Below are positions 11,745 to 23,911 of a stretch of DNA of 64,000 nt, in pieces. This stretch comes from Psilocybe azurescens (taxonomy: Eukaryota > Basidiomycota > Agaricomycetes > Agaricales > Agrocybaceae): the NCBI GenBank assembly GCA_023853785.1, contig JAJIRX010000648.1:310001-374000 (forward strand), given 5' to 3'. Made by a program: the position numbers and the translations under genes. The notes beneath the pieces are model-generated. The model had not been told where the DNA came from. It made no database searches and was given only the letters and a program-made list of their open reading frames with translations. Numbering within the stretch: position 1 is the first letter of the stretch; each line of letters starts with the position of its first letter.

Positions 11745-14700
11745 ATGGCTCGAGGACATCATCCTTCACCACCAGCATCGGTTGCTCTACCCAAAGTAGA
11801 GTTCGAAGTCATACTTGATGAAAAATCGAAGATTCCAGGCGGTACTTTGAATAAGCAAGCAATATCATTTGGATGTAAGTAGCTAGTTGTGAAATAATTG
11901 CCGCACCTTGGTGGTATTAACAATATGAAATACGACAGATAACCCCCACACGTACTTCCGCAAACCAGAGCACTATATACGGCATACAGGTAACTCAGCA
12001 TCTCCTCTACAAAGCATGCAGTATTGACATAGTTTGCAGATCCATTGGAAAGCGATCTTTCGAAAACGGTGGAATATGATATGGACGAACAAGGTTTGTC
12101 GTTGCTCTGTCATATCGCTCGTCTCATTTAAACTTCGGTGCAGATGAAGCTTGGTTGGATATTGTCAATGCCGAGAGGAGGAAGGGCGGCAACGATCCTG
12201 TGTCCCCTGAATCTTTCGAAATCATAATGGACCGTTTAGAGAAAGAATGGTTTGATTTGGTGTGTATATAGCTCGTTCAGAATACAGTCTACACTAATAC
12301 TTTGATGAAATAGACGAAAAATATACCAAAACCAGAGTTTGCCATGCCATCTGAAGATTCTACTTGTGCGATTTGTGACGACTCGGAGGGAGAAAATAGT
12401 AATGCAATTGTATTCTGTGATGGGTGTAATTTAGCTGTACATCAAGGTGTGCCATGCTCACTTTCTTGACATCCTTCTCCAACTCACCGTATAGCTCAAA
12501 CCAGATTGCTATGGAGTTCCTTACATACCTGAAGGGCAATGGCTTTGCCGAAAGTGCACGGTTTCTCCTGAGAACCCTGTGGTATGTTTCTCTCTTTCCC
12601 CACTGTTGGTGATAATCCTTAGATAGTACTTTAGGGCTGTTACTTGTGTCCCAATGAGGGTGGTGCATTCAAGCAAACTACACATGGAGAATGGGTCCAC
12701 TTACTCTGTGCAATCTGGATTCCGGAGACTCGAGTTGCGAATGAAGTCTTCATGGAGCCTGTGACTGGCGTGGAAAGAATTTCTAAACAACGATGGAAAC
12801 TGGTGAGCAATTTGTTGACGTAAGTGGATCTAATCTGACGTTCGTAGAGGTGCAGTATCTGTGAAGTCAGAGAGGGCGCATGCATTCAATGCACAAAACC
12901 ATCGTGTTTTGTTGCTTTTCACGCCACTTGTGCTCGAAAGGAGAAGTTACTGATGCCAATGAAAAGCGCCCATGGAGCAGAACCTGCCTCTCTGACCTGC
13001 TTCTGTGACAAGCACCTTCCTGTATGTTTTTGGTCTCCGTTTGTTTGTAGCTTTCGCTTAACAAAATTGCAGCCAGAACAACAAGAAGCTCGTGCTGCAG
13101 CCTTAGAAGGGGAAGAGAAACATGAGCGTGCAGGGCCAAATACTTCGAAAGCAGCAAGGGCATATGCGAAGACCTACAAGCCTGGTCCACCTCTAGTTCC
13201 CGCAATAATTGTCAAGCGCATTTTACTATACACAAAGCGAATAATTATCAGAAAGAAGCAGGACTTTCTGCAGCAAATGTGCCGATACTGGAGCTTGAAG
13301 CGTGAAGCCCGAAGAGGCGCGCCGTTGTTGAAGAGATTACATCTAGAACCGTGGACTTCGACTGCAGCTGCCAAAGTACTCACCGAAGAGGAACGAATGA
13401 TGCGCCTTGACGTATGTTTTATACAACTTTCATACGAACTTATGCTAATTGTTGTGATACAGCAACTGAAACGTCTTCGACAAGATTTGATCAATGTGCG
13501 GGGGCTAACAGATCTTTGTCGAAAACGGGAGATCAGGAAATTTAGACAAATGGAGGTCATTTATGAGGTGCTGGCTCAGGGCCTTTTCCCATCTCACCAA
13601 GCTATCAGAGATGCGTTTGAAGTTGTGCAGGGGTGCGTTTCATTACTTACTTCGTAAATCATCGGCTAAATTTTGCTTTCAGTCTCGACAAAGATGATCA
13701 TTTCAAGAATCCGGTTTCGAAAAACGATGTTCCTGACTACTACGAGATTATCAAAAATCCCATGTGCTGGACAATTATTGATGCGAAGCTCGACCAACAT
13801 CAGTATTGGAACCTCGATGAATTTCGTGTACGTTATTTCTTTTTCAAGAAGCAGAAATTTCTCTCAAACAGATTTGATTATAGCATGACTTGGAACTTGT
13901 GTCAGACAATGCCCTTCTGTATAATCAGCCCAAGACTGAATTTTACAATACTGCCAAAAAGACCAAAGAGAAAACAAGAGTTGTTTTAGACGCTCTTGAG
14001 TCCGTCAAATACCATCACGATCGATCAACATGGGCGCATATGCCTCCAGAATTCAAGCAAGAAGGCGAGTTCATGGAGGGTACCTCTGTACCACCGATCG
14101 GCGACCTCGAATCCCCCGTCGATGTTCTCGAACTTCTCATGTCCTCAAACCCCATACGAGAAGACTTGAATATGGAAATCGACACTGATCCTGTAACGTC
14201 TTTACTTAATTACGAATTTGCGAGGGTGAAACCGCCGCCATTACATCCACCGACTCCTCCACCAGCCCCCAATGCAAGACCACGAAAGGCGAAGGCGAAG
14301 CGCGATAGAAAGGCGGAAGCTGAACGGGCAAAGACGAACAAGGAAGCTCGTGAGGCAGGAGAAGCGGCAGAACATGCAACATTGCCTGAAATTGATAAGC
14401 AAGAGGATCAGACAGAGCAGGAGCAGGAACGATTACGGCGAAGTCTGGCAAGGGAGGAAGAGAGAGAATTACAGGCTGTCTTGGATGCGTCGGCTGGCTT
14501 CCGCACTCCGCGTACCAGAAACGCGAAGGCGATCGTGGCAGCGTTCGAGGCGGAGGCTCGGGGGTCAAGCTCGGCCTCTGTTTCTGTACCACCGTCCTAC
14601 CCTTCGGAACCCTTGTCGGAGAACAGTAAGGCAGAGAGATTGAAGAAGCGAGCGTCAATTATTTCAGTCAGCCAGCCTTCAACTCCCATGCTCGTCGATC

Positions 14701-16255
14701 ATGTGGATAACAGAGATTCTTTTAACATGTTCAATGCCGGGTGGATTTTGCCTTCAGACCAGAAACGTGGTGGACGAGTGCCTACAGACAGGCAGCCCCT
14801 TCCTCCCTCCCAGGAAGCGGCAGAAAACTGGTGAGGATCAATATAGTCTCCATTTTGATTGTCTTACTGAACATTTATCTAGATCATGCAAATTCCAGGT
14901 TATCGATCGTCAGCACAGTGCCTTCTGAGGGTCATGCTCCTCACAGTACAAACACAGCTCCGCCTTCTTCAGTCCCACCTGAAATGAATTACAATCCCGA
15001 TCATTCCTTTGATATGATGGATCTAGACGAGCAAAAAGGTGAAGGACCTTCCAAGTCTCAGCAGCCAGAAGCAGCTAGCATCTCCCGTGCCGGATCACTT
15101 TTGGGCGACGACGAAGTTGATGGACCTCTCAATGTCGTCACACAACCCAACGGTGTCGTTATTATCGAGAAACTAGATACTCCTGCTATTCGGCGTGAAC
15201 GGAACATGCGCAGGAAGGCTGAAAAGCGAAGGCAAGCGGCCCTCGGTGTCGACGGGATGTCTATCTCTGCTGGAAGTAGCAATCTGTCCGCGGTAAAACC
15301 ACCGTACACTCAATCGGAAGAAAGCTCCTCCATGGCTATGCCACCACCACCTGTGTTGATGCAGGATGCTGAAGATACAAAGGATATTGATCTCAAGGAC
15401 GATGTGGAATCAGAACTGAGCGAACTGAGTGATGATTCCGATGCCTCGGAATTCAATGATGGAGATGATGCTCCTCCAGCACCTATTCCAGCACCTGCCC
15501 CACCACCGCCTGTGTTCAAGGGAAGGAAGGGTCGGCCAAAGAAAGTTCCGAAAGTGGAACAATTTGAAGACGGGACTATTGGTATGTTCCTTTACGTCGG
15601 TTACAGTTTGTTTCCTTTCTGAATATTTTTTATCAAAGTTTGGGCGAAGTCTGGTAAGTTGGTGGTCACTTGGTACTTCAGCTTGGTATTGATTGGTCGT
15701 TTGTAGAATCATATCCGTGGTGGCCTGCCGTAGTGCACGCCGATACCAACCCTGAGGTTCCGGGCAACATATTGCAAGTACACAAGGAGAAACGGCTGAA
15801 AAGAAAAATCAAACTGTACATTGTGCAATACTACGATAAGCAGGCTTCATGGTAAGCTAACCGCTGAAGGACTAATACCGTGGGCTATGCTAATCTCCGT
15901 TCCGTTCCAGGCAAAGCGTTGCGAGGGATAAACTTCAACTTCTGGGAGAGGACAAAAGTATGCGACGTGATCTTCTCTGTTTCGGCAATTTATTAATATA
16001 ATAGCTTTCGTTCAGAAATTGATGAGGAAATGCTGTCATCTAACCCAAAGCAGAAATGGAAGACCTCAGCCTCAAAACAACAATGTCGAGAAGCATACGA
16101 GTCAGTACACCTTGTTGAACCTCATGCTGTATTCAGACTCTTGTTAACAACCTTCAAGGATGGCGCTGGCAGCGATGGATATAGATGGTAATACTGCCCA
16201 TCACAGCAAGACTCGACCTGCAACCAGTGGCGATATGAGCAATGCTGGATTATAG
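11745..16255 (+). CDS. NTO1: NTO1/BRPF-type chromatin reader of the NuA3 acetyltransferase complex
   Basis: Scaffold and histone reader of NuA3. I infer 18 exons that keep phase throughout (1191 residues): 11745-11874, 11939-11989, 12040-12093, 12144-12259, 12314-12446, 12505-12581, 12635-12802, 12848-13021, 13073-13411, 13463-13632, 13683-13827, 13884-14830, 14899-15581, 15639-15653, 15707-15851, 15911-15957, 16016-16100 and 16159-16255. Domains in order: enhancer-of-polycomb-like N terminus; PHD finger ([28 protein letters not shown]), residues about 130-185; zinc knuckle plus extended PHD ([13 protein letters not shown] to CFCDKHL), about 188-300; bromodomain with [10 protein letters not shown] and acetyl-lysine Asn in [11 protein letters not shown]; a disordered charged region; and a C-terminal PWWP ([12 protein letters not shown]). 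The PWWP starts on a 15-nt micro-exon. No frameshift is needed. Confidence 0.92.
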
Positions 16256-16676
16256 AGACAACCTAAACTCTAGGCCGTTGCTCTTGTAGATATCAACGTA
16301 CGATGCCTATGATCATGTTTTGTCATTGTTTGGATTTATTCAAGCAATTGGAATATGTATTTCCCGCAACCGCCTCTCGCGCAATGCCCCTCCTTGTTTC
16401 TGAAAAATGGCTTCTATACATACAGATACAGATGGACCATCAAGAACAATCGTCAATAGTTTCGATACTGGTGTTGTAACTTGTCAGCTGGTCTTCTATT
16501 CTTTTGAAAAGATGCACATGCCAATTATTCGTGATGCCTTGAATCCCAAAGTGGATGGTGCGAAGAGAAGCGACGACTGACTAATTAAGCGCCCGCCTCG
16601 TGTTGAACCTCCCTTTAACAGCGACCCCTAACCGCAGCATCTCCCTTTTTTCTCTCGCTTTTCAATTTCTACCACC
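16256..16676. other. Intergenic between NTO1 and the RBR gene
   Basis: No gene seen. A pyrimidine-rich leader and an ACCACC ATG context precede the next start at 16677. Confidence 0.4.
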
Positions 16677-19600
16677 ATGTCGACATCAGGTCGATCGGAG
16701 GAAAGGAATGCTCGAAATATGCGTACTCAGGACAAACCTTGCCACCTTTGGTTACAGGGCAATTGTAGATTCGGTTCTGCCTGCAAGTTCCGCCACATTC
16801 CAGAAGACGAAGGCAGACTCGAGGTACTTTCACATATGTCTTTGCCATATTCAAATCATGACCTGGATGAACGACAGAAAACGGCCAGAGTTTTTATGGC
16901 TGAGGAGAGGAATATTAGTCCCAAAGAATCGGCCACGACCAGGTTAGTTTGAGTTAACTTCTGAGTGGTATGGGCTAAAAACAATGTATGCTAGTTGAAC
17001 ATCGAACACCAATGAAAGAATCAACGTTAGTTCCGTTCAGCGAACTCAAAGTAGGAATCCCAGCATGTCTGTGAGCCCAAGGTCAACGCATATAGAGGGA
17101 ACACAACATCGTATCACTAACTTTCCTGGAAAAACCAAGATGTGCAGAGATTGGAAGGCAGGAAGGTGTCCACGGGGAGAGAAATGTCGGTTTAGGCACG
17201 ACGACCAAGGAAACGCCGGTGAAAAAGAAACACCTAGTCAGGCTGCGGGAGAAGCGGAAACAAGGGCCAAGGAAGACAGGGAAGCAAGGGAGAAAGAGGA
17301 GGCTCAAGAGCACACGAGGCGCCAAGTCCAGGCCGAGAGACATAGAGAGGCGGAAAGGCAAAGGGAAGAGGAACGGATGGCGCGAGAAAGAGCGGCTAGG
17401 GAGGCCAGAGAAGAAGTATTGAGGCGCGAAAGAAAGCGCAGAATGGAGGAAGAAAGGCGCAGAAATGCAGAAAGAATGGCTATGGAAGAGGAGGCCAGAA
17501 AGAAACGACAAATGGAAATGCAGGCCTGCAGAGAGCAAGACGCTAAAGTCATCGAGCAACACCTCGTTTTGAACTCCAGCCTGGTCACCTTCGGCGCTGG
17601 ATTGGATATCCGAAATATTGTTGCTGGTTTTGATTTATGCACTATAAAGGTCAAGAATCTTCCGAGGAATGCCAAACGAGAAGAAATTGCAGACATTTTC
17701 ATCCAACAGGGCATCAAACAATCGGATTTCTATATTTCGCACGTCAGGCCAATTTTGAACAACCTAGAGGCGGTTGTTTTGGCTAACTCAGAATACGGCC
17801 ATGTCATTACAGTTGGCCTTGAAGGCATCCCATTCCGCAACAATGTCTTGACGTTTAGCATCGATGATAACGCGATTGGCAATAGCATGAATACAGCGAC
17901 TCGAAACTCTCCCTTTGTTATAGTAACGTGGAGGACTCCTTCTGACACAGTAGTCGCTGGCTATTGTAGCATGGAGGAAGCCCAAAAGAGCACACCAACT
18001 CAATATGACGACGTGGAAAGGTCGTCAAATTCGTGCTGTGATGAACGAACGTCCCCAAGGAGTTGTTGGTTTGAGGAACTTCAATCCCGCCTCCGTGAAA
18101 TTTATGAACCTTCCGTCAGCCGGCTATGTCCCTCACGACCTTTATGAACTTACTGGGACAACAGACCACAAATTGCTGAAGTCAGCCTCTTTCAATGTCG
18201 AAGAATCTTTCAGAACGATTCGAGCGCACTTCAACAAGTTATCTGGAGTGCAAATTGATACTTACGAAATCATGACCACCGCCACGGAGGATTCTTGCGA
18301 GGCCAAAGTCAAGGTCCAATTCGAAGAATGGGAAGACGCAAAAGAGGCGCACGCCTCCGTTAGTCAAATGATGGGAGGGATGAATAAGTCCTTCTTACAG
18401 GGCATGGCTGCCGCCGAAACCTCTACGATATACAATCAAGATACCCCTACAGCAGTACGAAGCGCAAAAGAGGCAGTGGGACGAATTGTCGAAGACCAAG
18501 GCAGGAAGCGATGCACATGTTCAACATAAAGTTGGTAGCCGAGGAGATATTTTTATCCAAGTGTTGGGTCAGGATAAGAAGGCGGCTGGGTCCCTCAAAG
18601 TCAGAGTGGAGAGTATGGTGTCTGGGGAAAAACTGGCTCCCGAATACTGGCATTCTTCGTGGATGGCTAACAGTGCAAGAGCCTTCTTCGCCCGGATTTT
18701 TGACGAGAAAAAGGTCTTTATTTGGAATGATGTCAAAACTCGATCTCTCAGAGTCTACGGAGAACCACAGCTAGTCGCAGAGGCTCGACAAATGATCAAA
18801 GGAGAAGTTGACCGCCTGGCTCAGCGAGAAACGACAAGATTTTTGGACCCCGGGTCTATTGGGTTTTTTGTAAGAGTGGGATTAGGAAAACTGGTCGAGC
18901 TTCTAGGAGAAGAAAACGTGAATTTGAATCTTGCGTCTAGGCCTTGCCGCATTACGATAAAGGGTGGAGACGAAGCGAAACACCATTTGCAGCGAATGAT
19001 CGATGAATCCAGAGCAGCAGGACCTCTCGCTTCTGTCCTTCCAGATACGGCAGAGAAGGAGACATGTCCAATCTGCACGGACGAGACATCCCATCCCGAA
19101 CAACTAGTATGCGGACACACGTACTGCGCTGGATGCCTTAAGCACTTCCTAACTTCCGCTGTAGACGCCAAAACATTCCCCCTCGTATGCATGGGAAACA
19201 ACGCCACATGCAACGTCCCGATTGCTATCCCTTTTATACGACGATTCCTGCCCCAGACAATCTTTGTTGCACTGGTCGAAGCTGCCTTCGTCTCTTATCT
19301 TGATCAACATCCACAAGAATGGAAATATTGCACAACGCCTGATTGTAAGCAAATATATCGTCACCGCACCGAGAAGGCCACTTTGCAGTGTCCCTCTTGT
19401 TTTTTGACTATATGCCCAGCCTGCAACGAGGAAGCACATGAAGGTATGACTTGCGAAGAGCGAAGGATCCTCAAGAACCCTGCCGAACAGGAACGTTTGA
19501 ATGAAGAACTTGCAAAGAACAGTGGATTTAAAAAATGCCCGCAGTGCAACGTCTGGATAGAGAAAACGGAGGGTTGCAACCACATGTCATGTAAATGCGG

Positions 19601-20113
19601 AGCACATATCTGTTGGCAGTGTATGGCAATTTCTGATCAACGAGGCGCTTTCACTGCGGGGACTATCTATGATCACATGCACAGTGCTCATGGAGGTATA
19701 CATGAGGAGGTCCCAGCTGGAATCAATTTGGGCCATATTGGCAATCGCGCCTTTTGGCAGAGCAGATGGACGAACTCGCCAGGATCGAGCGACAGCGGCT
19801 GGCTGCACAAGCGCAAGCTGAAGCTGAAGCCGCAAGGGTTCAATGGATCCGGCAAGTCCAAAACGTGAATGCCCCTGTCATACCGTTCGGACAACATCAT
19901 GAACAGAACGAACGCATCAGACTGGCGGCAGCAGAGGTTCGGCGTGCCAGAATTATGGAGCAATACAGGATTGCAAGAGAATTGCAAGATCGACAAGAAG
20001 CTCAAGAGAGAAATCGACGAGAGGCCGAAGAGCGAGACGCTCAAGCATTGATAGAGACACGCCTGAGGCTTAGACGAGAAGAGCAAGATAGGTCCTGGTG
20101 TGTCGTCATGTGA
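16677..20113 (+). CDS. CCCH zinc-finger RBR-type E3 ubiquitin ligase with a possible CaaX end
   Basis: Exon 1 (16677-16942) carries one CCCH finger (CHLWLQGNCRFGSACKFRH, C-x7-C-x5-C-x3-H). After an intron (donor 16943, acceptor 17018 or 17030) comes a second CCCH finger, a long Arg/Glu coiled coil (about 17220-17560), RNA-binding-like and KH-like segments, and then a full RBR module: RING1 from CPICTDETSHPEQLVCGH (19060), an in-between RING, and RING2 CPQCNVWIEKTEGCNHM, whose Cys in GCNHM is the expected catalytic thioester Cys. Reading frame jumps near 17995 and 18415 are not introns and look like single-base errors. The last jump is explained by a 65-bp intron (GTATAC 19696 to GGCAG 19760) or another error. 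The tail is a second coiled coil ending SWCVVM, a CaaX-type motif. Substrate unknown. Confidence 0.78.
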
Positions 20114-20475
20114 AAGACCAATCGCCGGTGCGCATAAGACGATGTCCATTACCCCATGTTGCATACTTCTTCATATATCATCTTGTAAATTGTTTGGAGC
20201 GTCTTGATGGCATTATAATAGTGACTATGATTGTCATTCAGTGGTTTAAGATCCTGATCCAGAATTGGAAGATAATTTAAGTGTTGTACAAATTTCTGAG
20301 GTGAATGCACGAAAACGTTAGAACTGGCGCCAATTCCCCCGTCATCCCGCAAATCTCTTGGTATAACAGGCTTTTTGTGTGCGTCAGTTAGTTTATTGTA
20401 TAATTGAAAAAGATGATGACACACCTAACACACCACAAACAATAAAGCAAAAAGCAGAGCAAGTGCATGATCCCA
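20114..20475. other. Convergent 3' region between RBR gene and RPB7
   Basis: No gene. Both neighbours end here (plus strand at 20113, minus strand at 20476), so it should hold two poly(A) regions. AT-rich stretches near 20210-20290 fit that. Confidence 0.4.
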
Positions 20476-21245
20476 TTAATCTATGACTCCTAAGTGATCC
20501 TCTTTTATTGTTCCAATAGCGAACTGTTACATGTCAATAACCCATTCAGTTGAAAGCACAAAGGGTGACTTACAATCTCTGTCGCGTCAACACGCGTTCC
20601 AACGATCTTTAGTCGTACTCTCGTATTTTTTCAATGATCTGCACGTGGATTATTGGACATTGAGTTGTGAGTAGTGGATGCTATACCTGGTCATCTGAAG
20701 CAAAGGATGGTGGATTTGAATTGGGGTCGAATTTCATATCCGGAAGGATGAGCTTGAAAAGAAGGGCGTAAGTACAGAAACTTGAGAAACACTCTTGTTC
20801 TCCATCAACATACCTGATGTGATACGAATACTGTGAGAGGCCCAACATCTGCAAAGAAGCCCATCTACAACGCGAGTCAGTAGTATATTTGGAAGAACAG
20901 AAACATAACGCACCTTATTGACATTGTTCACCACACCGTCTACAACCTCTCCTTTGAATGGCTTGAAGACAATGGCACGGTATCTCGTGATGAACTCCGC
21001 TTGTCCACTACCGCTGAGAACCATACCCTTCCCAATATCCAGAATGGAGACCACAGCGATGATGTATCCGAACTGTCCTGAGCAAGTGCCTTCTACATCT
21101 GAGTACAACTTAGATTCCAGAAAGTTGAGCATCCGGGGTCCAAAGTATGATGGATGCAGAAGAATGGTATGAGTCAACTCTTTCTGCGGATGTGGATCAG
21201 ATATTGCGATAAATGATAGAAGGTGCGACTCACAATGAAAAACAT
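20476..21245 (-). CDS. RPB7: RNA polymerase II subunit RPB7
   Basis: Stalk subunit that with Rpb4 binds the emerging transcript. Six exons on the minus strand: 21245-21234 (only MFFI), 21183-20914, 20864-20814, 20752-20687, 20638-20574 and 20523-20476. The N-terminal tip KELTHTILLHPSYFGPRM and the segment FKPFKGEVVDGVVNNVNK are nearly diagnostic. The S1/OB half follows as MGFFADVGPLTVFVS, LILPDMKFDPNSNPPSF, TRVRLKIVGTRVDATEI and FAIGTIKEDHLGVID. Exon 5 is out of frame unless the run of six T at 20626-20631 is seven. With it, the protein is 170 residues, the family's normal length. As this is an essential gene, a sequence error is much more likely than inactivation. It is convergent with the RBR gene. 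Confidence 0.92.
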
Positions 21246-21359
21246 GTCGAGCGTACTGGACCAAGAGTGAGTCTGAGCGGTTGAATTGGAAATGGAATAG
21301 TGTGCGCCGTACGTTAATACTCGTAGAAACATAATTAATTAAAACCTAGAGAAAATATC

Positions 21360-21433
21360 GGCCGACTAGCTCAGCTGGTTAGAGCGTCGTGCTAATAACG
21401 CGAAGGTCTTGGGTTCGATCCCCACGTTGGCCA
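21360..21433 (+). tRNA. tRNA-Ile (anticodon AAU)
   Basis: A 74-nt cloverleaf with no intron. The acceptor stem GGCCGAC pairs with GTTGGCC (one G-U), the D arm is GCTC/GAGC, the anticodon loop CTAATAA puts AAT at 21394-21396, and the T arm contains GGTTCGATCC. The discriminator base is A. The position 114 bp upstream of the divergent RPB7 start is not unusual. Confidence 0.95.
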
Positions 21434-21631
21434 GTTACTTTTGCATGTTTTTACATTTCTGACAAATGCACGTACCATCTTATATCCTTCAATCAAGTTC
21501 TTCAGGGTGAATTTTAAGTGATCTTTATTTTTGTGAAACATAACCGATTTCTACATCTTACTGTGAAAAGTTACTGAAACAGCAATCAGATACAAACAAC
21601 CACCTTTTGCTTAACCTTCATCTACAGTATC

Positions 21632-22573
21632 ATGAATTCAGCAATTTCACTTGACGAAGAAGTGCGATTATACAGCACAAATTCAGAACGAGAGAAGTTT
21701 ACCACATTGGCGACTCTTTTCGGCATCATCACCGCTCTCGATTATCTGGAACGCGCCTATGTTCGCGACTCTATCACAGCAGCAGAGTGAGTCTCAGTTC
21801 AGTTGTCTTCCGTGTTGCGTTCGCATTGTGCTGAGCGACAACATTGCATCTGAAGAGATATTCGCCAGCATGCACACGCTTGCTCTCACAATACAAAACC
21901 ATGCTGAAGTTGGTTGGGTCTGACGTACCTAGTATCGAAGAGTTCATGAAGCGCTATCGGGTTTGTGACTTTCTCTAATCAACGGTGTAGTTTCGAGCCC
22001 CTAACTCTTTCTTTCTCTCCATGAAGATGGACCACCCGGCTGCCCTCCATAGGTTGCAAGTTGGAGTGCCTGCGACTGTCGAACATTCAAGTGAAGCTGG
22101 CCCCGAGACAGGCAAATGGATCGCCAAGACCACACAGGTAAGTGATCAGTATTGGATTAGATGAAGGCACGACATAACACGCATTCAGGATTTTATTACC
22201 TTCATGGATGGTCTCAAATTACGTATGCGGGCCAAAGATCAATTGCATCCATTGCTTCAGGAACTCGTAACTGGCTACGCCAGATTCAAGGGAAGTAAGG
22301 ATTGGGAAGGACGGAGTCGCATGGTATCCTGGTAATTCATCATGCTCGAGCGAGCTTTCACTGTGTCACTTACATTGTCTCAGGTTAATTACGCTCAATG
22401 GGATGAAAGCATCTGAGGTCTTGACTGAAGAACAGGCTCGTCAGGTAAGCTGTCCAGTAACCGTATTATCTCGTGTACGCCTGACCGCCTTTTCAAAGTT
22501 AGCATTCGACGTGGACCATGCTTATGCGGAATTCTTCCGCAGTCTAGGTGGAGAAAAGAACGATGTATCATAG
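21632..22573 (+). CDS. VPS28: ESCRT-I subunit VPS28
   Basis: Part of the endosomal complex that sorts ubiquitinated membrane cargo into multivesicular bodies. Exons: 21632-21786, 21858-21960, 22027-22137, 22189-22331, 22384-22444 and 22499-22573, in phase throughout and giving 215 residues, the normal family length. The N-terminal core shows EEVRLYSTNSEREKFTTLAT, LDYLERAYVRDSIT and EYSPACTRLLSQYKTMLK. The C-terminal four-helix domain that contacts ESCRT-II starts at DFITFMDGLKLRMRAKDQLH and ends LAFDVDHAYAEFFRSL. No frameshift is needed. The start is the first in-frame ATG. Confidence 0.92.
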
Positions 22574-23911
22574 CCGTTTTACTACATACAACATACTCTT
22601 CGCACTGCGCCGATCGTGATTCAGTCCAGTATTAAATCCAATCACGATACTATCTCGTATGAATAACGTTGGCGACTGTGTGAAGTCCCAGACTCTCCCC
22701 AAGTTGCACAATCATCGCGCTAGGAGCACTTAACTAGTGAGTCGCAACCAATGAATAGAATGTGTTCGAAATCAACCTGGTAGCAACCTGGATTCCGGCC
22801 AGGCAGACCTTCGCATATGTGTCTTGGCTGCCATTCCAAGTAATTGATTAATCAGTGATCATCATTGTCGCGAAACATATCGGGCCACCACATCAACGAA
22901 TTATCGCTCTTCTGCTTCTGCTTGGGATTTTACAACTTTATTGTTTCGCGAGTCGCATGCCAGACTCTTCCGTGGTAATCCAGAAGCAGATTCTGGCGGA
23001 CATACGCACTTATCGGACAGGTTATCTCCAACATCCAAACATTCGTACAAGGTACTTACCGAGGAACCATCTTGTTCCTCTGGTTCTACCAAACATTCCG
23101 GCGGGAATGCGATTCGTTTGCTGTACAGTTGATCAATCTTCACCTCACTTTGTCTTTTATGAGAGAACGCGTAGCTCATTTATTCTCATCAGTTGCATTC
23201 AGCACAACATAATAAGGTCAATGCAACTATTTGGCGCTCAACCCCTAGATGTTACCCTGCTCAGTGCTCTGCATTACTTGTGCATCGTGCAGCTCGCCTT
23301 CTCGAATTCTGCGCGACTTTCGGTCACAGGTGACCGATTCGACGTGTTCCATTCGGTCTTATGTCAGACAGTGCCGTGATAGGCACTTCGTATACTAACG
23401 CGTAACCACTTATCAAAGAGCCTATTCGCTTCACCATCGAAGTTGGGGAAGGAGACTAATCCAAAGTCGTAGGCATAGGTAACAGTGATCTACAACTTCC
23501 ACTTCTCTGCCGAGCCTTGTTTCGAGTTTTCAAGGCTCCAAGGGGAAGGAAGATGCCCCTTGGCGCTGGCGCTCAATATATGGACACCGGTGTACGTACA
23601 TCACCGATATTACAAACCGAGGCCAGGACGCGTTTTGATGATCTTTCCGTTTCGTGGGACCGCCCTCCGGTAAATTAACGTTTATGGACGCTTACTTGAC
23701 ATTTTCGATGAACAAGCGACCTGAAGCGACTCGGACATATGGAACCACAGAAAGAGAGATCAGCACATCAAGTCTTATGTCAGGATCGAAACATCCGACA
23801 CAAACGGTTAGACTGGAGAATGCCTCCGACAAAATGTGTATTTAACCCAATGGTTGATATCTCCAGGTGCTGTTTTTCTGCTTTTTGTGACCTTCCTGAG
23901 GCCCATTGGAT
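22574..23911. other. Intergenic with one weak unexplained ORF
   Basis: A 174-codon open frame on the plus strand (22855-23379) lacks an early ATG, and an overlapping 92-codon frame on the minus strand (23179-22901) has one. Neither has a recognisable motif or splice support. I do not call a gene. The right part is presumably the laccase promoter. Confidence 0.35.

Noticed and set aside
14206..14658. 150-codon minus-strand frame
   Set aside because: Antisense shadow of the charged linker of NTO1.
17083..17562. 159-codon minus-strand frame
   Set aside because: Antisense shadow of the Arg/Glu-rich coiled coil of the RBR ligase.
22855..23379. 174-codon open frame as a gene
   Set aside because: No ATG near the start, no motif, a long antisense frame over the same bases and no splice signals in support.
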